NCBI GenBank assembly: GCA_037127315.1 | Contig: JBBBDQ010001937.1 | Span: 727,216-791,215, forward strand | Length of the DNA stretch: 64,000 nucleotides | Origin: Ascarosepion bandense | Lineage: Eukaryota; Mollusca; Cephalopoda; Sepiida; Sepiidae | Direction: 5' to 3' | In this document: positions 54,194-64,000 of the stretch, piece by piece | Layout of the letters: the number at the start of each line of letters is the position of its first letter | Position numbering within the stretch: position 1 is the first letter of the stretch | Position numbers and translations under genes: made by a program | Notes under the pieces: model-generated | What the model was told of the DNA's origin: nothing | Databases searched by the model: none | The model's input: only the letters and a program-made list of their open reading frames with translations

Positions 54194-54415
54194 CCCTCTA
54201 GGGCCATTCGTATCATATTTGATACAGTATGAAAACAAGACTTGAAAGAAATATTTTCCTGAAAATTTTTTTAAGAGAAATATTTTATAAATTTCAAATG
54301 AAAGCAGTACTGACTGCTCAGTCAATGAATACCAAATGTTTCCTTATAGGGAAATACCAAATGTTTCCTTATAGGGAAATACTGTATCAATTATGATAGG
54401 AAAGGCACTAGAGGG
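54194..54415. mobile_element. piggyBac-like MITE (222 bp) at TTAA
   Basis: Terminal inverted repeats ccctctagggccattcgtat … and, reversed from the right end, ccctctagtgcctttcctat, both continuing into tgatacagtat, with TTAA on each side (54190-54193 and 54416-54419). TTAA duplication is the signature of piggyBac transposases. A ~29-bp copy of the left end also occurs at 54074-54103. No transposase. Confidence 0.85.
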
Positions 54416-57400
54416 TTAATTGTACCTTAGTACAATAAATCTGTATTTTTTTATTCCTGTGTGGAGATCCATTCTTCAACTGAAAAAGTTCTTAGGCGAA
54501 GGCATTCACTATTCGATAGTCGATTCCGCTCCGACCCGTGGCCTGCCTATATGTATATTATTGTTAATTGTACCTTAGTACAATAAATCTGTATTTTTTA
54601 TTCCTGGTGTGGAGAACCATTCTTCAACTGAAAAAGTTCTTAGGCGAAGGCATTCACTATTCGATAGTCGATTCCGCTCCAACCCGTGGCTTGCCTATAT
54701 GTGTAGTATTGTTAATTGTACCTTAGTATAATAAATCTGTATTTCTTATTCCTGGTGTGGAGTTCCATTCTTCAACAGAAAAAGGTCTTAGGCGAAGGCA
54801 TTCACTATTCGATAGTCGATTCCGCTCCAACCCATGGCTTGCCTATATTTGTATTATTGTTAATTGTACCTTAGTACAATAAATCTGTATTTCTTATTCC
54901 TGGTGTGGAGTTCCATTCTTCAACTGAAAAAGGTCTTAGGCGAAGGCATTCACTATTCGATAGTCGATTCCGCTCCAACTCGTGGCTTGACTATTTGGGT
55001 ATTATTGTTAATTGTACCTTAGTACAATAAATCTGTATTTCTTATTCCTGATGTGGAGTTCCATTCTTCAACTGAAAAAGGTCTTAGGCGAAGGCATTCA
55101 CTATTCGATAGTCGATTCCGCTCCAACCCGTGGCTTGCCTATTTGTGTATTATTGTTAATTGTACGTTAGTACAATAAATCTGTATTGCTTATTCCTGGT
55201 GTGGAGTTCCATTCTTCAACTGAAAAAGGTCTTAGGCTAAGGCATTCACTATTCGATAGTCGATTCCGCTCCAACCCGTGGCTTGCCTATTTGTGTATTA
55301 TTGTCAATTGTACCTTAGTACAATAAATCTGTATTGCTTATTCCTGGTGTGGAGTTCCATTCTTCAACTGAAAAAGGTCTTAGGCTAAGGCATTCACTAT
55401 TCGATAGTCGATTCCGCTCCAACCCGTGGCTTGCCTATTTGTGTATTATTGTCAATTGTACCTTAGTACAATAAATCTGTATTGCTTATTCCTGGTGTGG
55501 AGTTCCATTCTTCAACTGAAAAAGGTCTTAGGCGAAGGCATTCACTATTCGATAGTCGATTCCGCTCCAACCCGTGGCTTGCCTATTTGTGTATTATTGT
55601 TAATTGTACCTTAGTACAATAAATCTGTATTGCTTATTCCTGGTGTGGAGTTCCATTCTTCAACTGAAAAAGGTCTTAGGCTAAGGCATTCACTATTCGA
55701 TAGTCGATTCCGCTCCAACCCGTGGCTTGCCTATTTGTGTATTATTGTGAATTGTACCTTAGTACAATAAATCTGTATTGCTTAATCCTGGTGTGGAGTT
55801 CCATTCTTCAACTGAAAAAGGTCTTAGGCGAAGGCATTCACTATTCAATAGTCGAATCCGCCCCGACCCGTTGCTTGCCTATATGTGTATTATTGTTAAT
55901 TGTACCTTAGTACAATAAATCTGTATTTCTTATTCCTGGTGTGGAGTTCCATTCTTCAAGTGAAAAAGGTCTTAGGCTAAGGCATTCACTATTCGATAGT
56001 CGATTCCGCTCCAACACGTGGCTTGCCTATATGGGTATTATTGTTAATTGTAACTTAGTACAATAAATCTGTATTTCTTATTCCTGGTGTGGAGTTCCAT
56101 TCTTCAACTGAAAAAGGGCTTCGGCGAAGGCATTCACTATTCGATAGTCGATTCCGCTCCAACCCGTGGCTTGCCTATTTGTGTATTATTGTTAATTGTA
56201 CCTTAGTACAATAAATCTGTATTTCTTATTCCTGGTGTGGAGTTCCATTCTTCAACTGAAAAAGGTCTTAGGCTAAGGAATTCACTATTCGATAGTCGAT
56301 TCCGCTCCAACCCGTGGCTTGCCTATTTGTGAATTATTGTTAATTGTACCTTAGTACAATAAATCTGTATTTCTTATTCCTGGTGTGGAGTTCCATTCTT
56401 CAACTGAAAAAGGTCTCAGGCAAAGGCATTCACTATTCGATAGTCGATTCCGCTCCGACCCGTGGCTTGACTCTATGTGTATTATTGTTAATTGTACCTT
56501 AGTACAATAAATCTGTATTTCTTATTCCTGGTGTGGAGTTCCATTCTTCAAGTGAAAAAGGTCTTAGGCTAAGGCATTCACTATTCGATAGTCGATTCCG
56601 CTCCAACCCGTGGCTTGCCTATATGGGTATTATTGTTAATTGTAACTTAGTACAATAAATCTGTATTTCTTATTCCTGGTGTGGAGTTCCATTCTTCAAG
56701 TGAAAAAGGTCTTAGGCAAAGGCATTCACTATTCGATAGTCGATTCCGCTCCAACCCGTGGCTTGCCTATATGGGTATTATTGTTAATTGTAACTTAGTA
56801 CAATAAATCTGTATTTCTTATTCCTGGTGTGGAGTTCCATTCTTCAACTGAAAAAGGTCTTAGGCAAAGGCATTCACTATTCGATAGTCGATTCCGCTCC
56901 AACCCGTGGATTGCCTATATGGGTATTATTGTTAATTGTACCTTAGTACAATAAATCTGTATTTCTTATTCTTGGTGTGGAGTTCCATTCTTCAAATGAA
57001 AAAGGTCTTAGGCAAAGGCATTCACTATTCGATAGTCGATTCCGCTCCAACCCATGGCCTGCCTATATTTGTATTATTGTTAATTGTACCTTAGTACAAT
57101 AAATCTGTATTTCTTATTCCTGGTGTGGAGTTCCATTCTTCAACTGAAAAAGGTCTTAGGCGAAGGCATTCACTATTCGATAGTCGATTCCGCTCCAACC
57201 CATGGCTTGCCTATATGTCTAGTATTGTTAATTGTACCTTAGTATAATAAATCTGTATTTCTTATTCCTGGTGTGGAGTTCCATTCTTCAACAGAAAAAG
57301 GTCTTAGGCGAAGGCATTCACTATTCGATAGTCGATTCCGCTCCAACCCATGGCTTACCTATATTTGTATTATTGTTAATTGTACCTTAGTACAATAAAT

Positions 57401-60400
57401 CTGTATTTCTTATTCCTGGTGTGGAGTTCCATTCTTCAACTGAAAAAGGTCTTAGGCGAAGGCATTCACTATTCGATAGTCGATTCCGCTCCAACCCATG
57501 GCTTACCTATATTTGTATTATTGTTAATTGTACCTTAGTACAATAAATCTGTATTTCTTATTCCTGGTGTGGAGTTCCATTCTTCAACTGAAAAAGGTCT
57601 TAGGCGAAGGCATTCACTATTCGATAGTCGATTCCGCTCCAACCCGTGGCTTGCCTATTGGGGTATTATTGTTAATTGTACCTTAGTACAATAAATCTGT
57701 ATTTCTTATTCCTGGTGTGGAGTTCCATTCTTCAACTGAAAAAGGACTTAGGCGAAGGCATTCACTATTCGATAGTCGATTCCGCTCCAACCCGTGGCTT
57801 GCCTATTTGTGTATTATTGTTAATTGTACGTTAGTACAATAAATCTGTATTGCTTATTCCTGGTGTGGAGTTCCATTCTTCAACTGAAAAAGGTCTTAGG
57901 CTAAGGCATTCACTATTCGATAGTCGATTCCGCTCCAACCCGTGGCTTGCCTATTTGTGTATTATTGTTTATTGTACCTTAGTAAAATAAATCTGTATTG
58001 CTTAATCCTGGTGTGGAGTTCCATTCTTCAACTGAAAAAGGTCTTAGGCGAAGGCATTCACTATTCGATAGTCGAATCCGCCCCGACCCGTTGCTTGCCT
58101 ATATGTGTATTATTGTTAATTGTACCTTAGTACAATAAATCTGTATTGCTTATTCCTGGTGTGGAGTTCCATTCTTCAACTGAAAAAGGTCTTAGGCTAA
58201 GGCATTCACTATTCGATAGTCGATTCCGCTCCAACCCGTGGCTTGCCTATTTGTGTATTATTGTCAATTGTACCTTAGTAAAATAAATCTGTATTGCTTA
58301 ATCCTGGTGTGGAGTTCCATTCTTCAACTGAAAAAGGTCTTAGGCGAAGGCATTCACTATTCGATAGTCGAATCCGCCCCGACCCGTTGCTTGCCTATAT
58401 GTGTATTATTGTTAATTGTACCTTAGTACAATAAATCAGTATTTCTTATTCCTGGTGTGGAGTTCCATTCTTCAAGTGAAAAAGGTCTTAGGCTAAGGCA
58501 TTCACTATTCGATAGTCGATTCCGCTCCAACCCGTGGCTTGCCTATATGGGTATTATTGTTAATTGTAACTTAGTACAATAAATCTGTATTTCTTATTCC
58601 TGGTGTGGAGTTCCATTCTTCAACTGAAAAAGGTCTTCGGCGAAGGCATTCACTATTCGATAGTCGGTTCCGCTCCAACCCGTGGCTTGCTTATTTGTGT
58701 ATTATTGTTAATTGTACCTTAGTACAATAAATCTGTATTTCTTATTCCTGGTGTGGAGTTCCATTCTTCAACTGAAAAAGGTCTTAGGCTAAGGCATTCA
58801 CTATTCGATAGTCGATTCCGCTCCAACCCGTGGCTTGCCTATTTGTGAATTATTGTTAATTGTACCTTAGTACAATAAATCTGTATTTCTTATTCCTGGT
58901 GTGGAGTTCCATTCTTCAACTGAAAAAGGTCTTAGGCAAAGGCATTCACTATTCGATAGTCGATTCCGCTCCGACCCGTGGCTTGACTATATGTGTATTA
59001 TTGTTAATTGTACCTTAGTACAATAAATCTGTATTTCTTATTCCTGGTGTGGAGTTCCATTCTTCAAGTGAAAAAGGTCTTGGGCTAAGGCATTCACTAT
59101 TCGATAGTCGATTCCGCTCCAACCCGTGGCTTGCCTATATGGGTATTATTGTTAATTGTAACTTAGTACAATAAATCTGTATTTCTTATTCCTGGTGTGG
59201 AGTTCCATTCTTCAACTGAAAAAGGTCTTAGGCAAAGGCATTCACTATTCGATAGTCGATTCCGCTCCAACCCGTGGCTTGCCTATGTGGGTATTATTGT
59301 TAATTGTACCTTAGTACAATAAATCTGTATTTCTTATTCCTGGTGTGGAGATCCATTCTTCAACTGAAAAAGGTCTTAGGCAAAGGCATTCACTATTCGA
59401 TAGTCGATTCCGCTCCAACACATGGCTTGCCTATATTTGTATTATTGTTAATTGTACCTTAGTACAATAAATCTGTATTTATTATTTCTGGTGTGGAGTT
59501 CCATTCTTCAACTGAAAAAGGTCTCAGGCGAAGGCATTCACTATTCGATAGTCGATTCCGCTCCAACCCGTGGCTTGCCTATTTGTGTATTATTGTTAAT
59601 TGTACCTTAGTACAATAAATCTGTATTTCTTATTCTTGGTGTGGAGTTCCATTCTTCAACTGAAAAAGGTCTTAGGCAAAGGCATTCACTATTCGATAGT
59701 CGATTCCGCTCCAAGCCATGGCCTGCCTATATTTGTATTATTGTTAATTGTACCTTAGTACAATAAATCTGTATTTCTTATTCCTGGTGTGGAGTTCCAT
59801 TCTTCAACTGAAAAAGGTCTTAAGGCGAAGGCATTCACTATTCGATAGTCGATTCCGCTCCAACCCGTGGCTTGCCTATTTGTGTATTATTGTTAATTGT
59901 ACCTTAGTACAATAAATCTGTATTTCTTATTCTTGGTTTGGAGTTCCATTCTTCAACTGAAAAAGGTCTTAGGCAAAGGCATTCACTATTCGATAGTCGA
60001 TTCCGCTCCAACCCGTGGCTTGCCTATATGGGTATTATTGTTAATTGTACCTTAGTACAATAAATCTGTATTTCTTATTCCTGGTGTGGAGTTCCATTCT
60101 TCAACTGAAAAAGGTCTTAGGCAAAGGCATTCACTATTCGATAGTCGATTCCGCTCCAACCCGTGGCTTGCCTATATGGGTATTATTGTTAATTGTAACT
60201 TAGTACAATAAATCTGTATTTCTTATTCCTGGTGTGGAGTTCCATTCTTCAACTGAAAACGGTCTTAGGCAAAGGCATTCACTATTCGATAGTCGATTCC
60301 GCTCCAACACATGGCTTGCCTATATGGGTATTATTGTTAATTGTACCTTAGTACAATAAATCTGTATTTCTTATTTCTGGTGTGGAGTTCCATTCTTCAA

Positions 60401-63400
60401 CTGAAAAAGGTCTCAGGCGAAGGCATTCACTATTCGATAGTCGATTCCGCTCCAACCCGTGGCTTGCCTATTTGTGTATTATTGTTAATTGTACCTTAGT
60501 ACAATAAATCTGTATTTCTTATTCCTGGTGTGGAGTTCCATTCTTCAAATGAAAAAGGTCTTAGGCAAAGGCATTCACTATTCGATAGTCGATTCCGCTC
60601 CAACCCATGGCCTGCCTATATTTGTATTATTGTTAATTGTACCTTAGTACAATAAATCTGTATTTCTTATTCCTGGTGTGGAGTTCCATTCTTCAACTGA
60701 AAAAGGTCTTAGGCGAAGGCCTTCACTATTCGATAGTCGATTCCGCTCCAACTCGTGGTTTGCCTATATGTAGAGTTATTGTTAATTGTACCTTAGTACA
60801 ATAAATCTGTATTTCTTATCTTTGGTGTGGAGTTCCATTCTTCAACTGAAAAAGGTCTTAGGCTAAGGCATTCACTATTCGATAGTCGATCCCGCTCCAA
60901 CCCGTGGCTTGCCTATATGGGTATTATTGTTAATTGTACTTTAATACAATAAATCTGTATTTCTTATTCCTGGTGTGGAGTTCCATTCTTCAACTGAAAA
61001 AGGTCTTAGGCGAAGGCATTCACTATTCGATAGTCGATTCCGCCCCGACCTGCTGTTGGCCTATATGTGTATTATTGTTAATTGTACCTAGTACAATAAA
61101 TTGCATTTCTTATTCCTGTGTGTGGAGTTCTTCAACGGGAAAAAGGTCTTAGGCGAAGGCATTCACTATTGGACAGTCGATTCCGCCCCGCACACACTTG
61201 CTTGCCTATATGTGTATTATTGTTAATTGTACCTTAGTACAATAAATCTTTATTTCTCTTATTCCTGATGTGGAGTTCCATTCTTCAACTGAAAAAGGTC
61301 TGAGGCGAAGGCATTCACTATCCTATAGTCGATTCTGTCCCGATCTGTTTCCATGCCTATATGTGTATTATTGTTAATTGTACCTTAGTACAAATCTGTG
61401 GTATTTATTCCTGGTATGGAGTTCCATTCTTCAACTGAAAAGGTCTAGGCGAAGGCATCTACCATTCGATAGTCGATTCCGAGTTCCGACCCGTGGCCTT
61501 CCTATATGTGTTATATTATTGCTAATTGTACCTTAGTACAATAAATCTGTATTTCTTATTCCTGGTATGGAGTTCCCTTCTTCAACTGAAAAAAGGTCTT
61601 AGGCGAAGGCATTCACTATTCGATAGTCGATTCCGCTCCGATCCGTGGCCTGCCTATATGTGTATTATTGTTAATTGTACCTAGTACAATAAATCTGTAT
61701 TTTATTCCTGGTGTGGTCTTCTCTCAACTGAAAAGGTCTGAGGCGAAGGTATTCACTATTCGATAGTCGATTCCGCCCCGACCCGTGGCCTGCCCATATG
61801 AGTATCATTGTTTATTGTACCTCAGTACAATAAATCTGTATTTTATTCCTGGTATGGAGTTCCCCTCTTCAACTGAAAAAGGTCTTAGGCGAAGGCATTC
61901 ACTATTCGATAGTCGATTCCGCTCCAACCTGTGGCCTGCCTATATTTGAATTATTGTTAATTGTACCTTAGTACAATAAATCTGTATTTTATTCCTGGTA
62001 TGGAGTTACATTCTTCAACTGAAAAGGTCTTAGTCGAAGGCATTCACTATTCGATAGTCGATTCCGTCCTGACCCGTGGCCTGCCTATATGTGTATTATT
62101 GTTAATTGTACCTTAGTACAATAAATCTGTATTTCTTATTCCTGGTATGGAGTTCCCTTCTTCAACTGAAAAATGTCTTAGGCGAAGGCATTCATTATTC
62201 GATAGTCGATTCCGCTACGAACCGTGGCCTGCCTATATGTGTATTATTGTTAATTGTACCTTAGTACAATAAATCTGTATTTCTTATTCCTGGTATGGAG
62301 TTCACTTTTTCAACTGAAAAATGTCTTAGGCGAAGGCATTCACTATTCGATATTCGATTCCGCTCCGATCCGTGGCCTGCCTATATGTATATTATTGTTA
62401 ATTGTACCTTAGTACAATAAATCTGTATTTCTTATGCCTGGTGTGGAGTTCCCTTCTTCAACTGAAAAAGGTCTGAGGCGAAGGTATTCACTATTCGATA
62501 GTCGATTCCGTCCCACCCGTGGCCTGCCCATATATGTATTATTGTTTGTTGCACCTTAGTACAATAAATCTGTATTTCTTATTCCTGGTAAGGAGTTACA
62601 TTCTTCAACTGAAAAGTCTTAGGCGAAGGCATTCACTATTCCATAGTTGATTCCGCCCCGAAAACGTGGCCTGACTATATGTGTGTTATTGTTTATTGTA
62701 CCTTAGTACAATAACCTGTATTTCTTATTCTTGTGTGGAGTTCACTTCTTCAACTGATAAAGGTCTTAGGCGAAGGCATTCACTATTCGATGGTCGATTC
62801 CGCCCCGATCCGTGTGGCCTGCCTATATGTGTATTATTGTTAATTGTAACTTAGTACAATAAATCTGTATTTCTTATTCCTGGTATGGAGTTCCTCTTCA
62901 ACTGAAAAAGGTCTAGGCGAAGGCATTCACTATTCGATAGTCGATTCCGCCCTAACCTGTGGCCTGCCTATATTTGTATTATTGTTAATTGTACCTTAGT
63001 ACAATGAATCTGTTTTTCTTATTCCTTGTAATGGAGTTACATTCTTCAACTGAAAAAGGTTCAGGGCGAAGGCATTCACTATTCCATAGTCGATTCCGCC
63101 CCGAAACGTGGCCTGACTATATGTGTATTATTTATTGTATACTCAAATGCATAAATCTGTGTATTTTATTCCTTGTGTGGAGTTCCCCTCTTCAACTGAA
63201 AAAGGTCTTAGGCAAAGGCATTCACTATTCGATAGTCGATTCCGCTCCAACACATGGCTTCCCTATATGGGTACTATTGTTAATTGTACCTAAGTACAAT
63301 AAATCTGTATTTCTTATTTCTGGTGTGGAGTTCCATTCTTCAACTGAAAAAGGTCTCAGGCGAAGGCATCTCACCATTCGATAGTCGATTCCGCTCCAAC

Positions 63401-64000
63401 CCGTGGCTTGCCTATTTGTGTATTATTGTTAATTGTACCTTAGTACAATAAATCTGTATTTCTTATTCTTGGTGTGGAGTTCCATTCTTCAAATGAAAAA
63501 GGTCTTAGGCAAAGGCATTCACTATTCGATAGTCGATTCCGCTCCAACCCATGGCCTGCCTATATTTGTATTATTGTTAATTGTACCTTAGTACAATAAA
63601 TCTGTATTTTTTATTCTGGTGTGGAGTTCCATTCTTCAACTAGAGTTAGTCTTTTATGTTACGTATCTATTTAATTGATAATTTGATCTCATTTCCAACC
63701 CCGTGGCTTGCCTATATGGGTATTATTGTTAATTGTACCTCCTTAGTACAATAAATCTGTATTTCTTATTCCTGGTGGAGTTCCATTCTTCAACTGAAAA
63801 AGGTCTCAGGCTAAGGCATTCACTATTCGATAGTCGATTCCGCTCCAACCCGTGGCTTGCCTATATGGGTATTATTATTGTTAATCGTATTGTCCTGAGT
63901 CACTACGAATCTGTATTTTATTCTGGTGTGGAGTTCTATTCTTCAATGGAAAAAGGTCTTAGGCGAAGGCATTCACTATTCGATAGTCGATTCCGCGCCG
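54416..64000 (+). repeat. 148-bp satellite array, about 65 monomers, open at the window end
   Basis: The phrase cttaggcgaaggcattcact recurs every 148 bp (54491, 54639, 54788, 54935, 55083, 55231, 55379, 55527…). Each monomer contains actattcgatagt (5-bp dyad), a 7-bp perfect dyad attgtac-ctta-gtacaat overlapping an AATAAA, and ggagttccattcttcaac. Monomers before ~61 kb differ by a few percent. Those from ~61.08 to 63.2 kb have many small indels and substitutions. At ~63.64-63.70 kb one monomer has its central part replaced by unrelated sequence. The 62-codon frames inside it are repeat artefacts. The period is close to one nucleosome core length; no CENP-B-like box was seen. Confidence 0.98.

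Noticed and set aside
55426..58426. Several near-identical 62-codon frames (MACLFVYYC…)
   Set aside because: They arise from the 148-bp satellite being read in one frame over 1.3 monomers; they recur at multiples of 148 bp and have no independent support.
54416..64000. A CRISPR-like array
   Set aside because: The repeats are contiguous 148-bp monomers without unique spacers, in an animal genome.

Overview
This window reads as repeat-dense intergenic or intronic DNA from an animal nuclear genome. The mix of tRNA-derived SINEs, RTE-like and jockey-like LINEs, many Penelope-like fragments, long GATA/TATC arrays and dozens of (TA)n tracts fits a coleoid cephalopod, probably an octopus; that assignment is inference from repeat style, not from a recognised host gene. 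There are no bacterial operons, rRNAs or CRISPR arrays. Almost every long open frame is a piece of a transposable element or a simple-repeat artefact.

Layout. 0-9 kb: AT-rich DNA with one candidate host exon (865-952), tetranucleotide arrays, a 108-bp coding-like minisatellite in inverted arrangement (5.2-5.9 kb), and LINE fragments, several with tandemly repeated 3' tails. 10-16 kb: a Penelope-like element with a GIY-YIG domain, an old mariner copy split by nested SINEs, a second mariner with both terminal repeats but half its transposase deleted, and a second candidate exon (16138-16204) whose phase fits the first. 17-31 kb: GATA/CTAT arrays with conserved spacers, RTE-like LINE copies (the longest at 26.8-28.6 kb), Penelope-type reverse transcriptase relics and hammerhead-like ribozyme sequences. 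31-48 kb: a stack of (TA)n-anchored elements: Penelope terminal units, foldbacks, Tc1-like and hAT-like MITEs, a clean solo LTR with a 5-bp target duplication, a near-perfect 130-bp palindrome and a 0.5-kb unclassified repeat family. 48-54 kb: a LINE with a restriction-like endonuclease domain, jockey-like LINE remnants and a piggyBac-like MITE. 54.4-64 kb: a 148-bp tandem satellite of about 65 monomers with higher-order structure, running off the end of the window.

Points of most interest: (1) hammerhead-type self-cleaving motifs, some with all helices present, placed head-to-head in foldbacks beside (TA)n tracts; (2) the 148-bp satellite, with a lone diverged relative at 45.26-45.40 kb lying just downstream of a TATA-like box, which suggests that the satellite arose from LTR-like sequence; (3) a 17-monomer higher-order duplication in the satellite; (4) rearranged LINE subfamilies that share one internal duplication at two loci; (5) two in-phase candidate exons of an unidentified host gene on the + strand.

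All assignments come from reading the sequence by eye and from remembered family hallmarks. No database search was run, and boundaries of old repeats are approximate.
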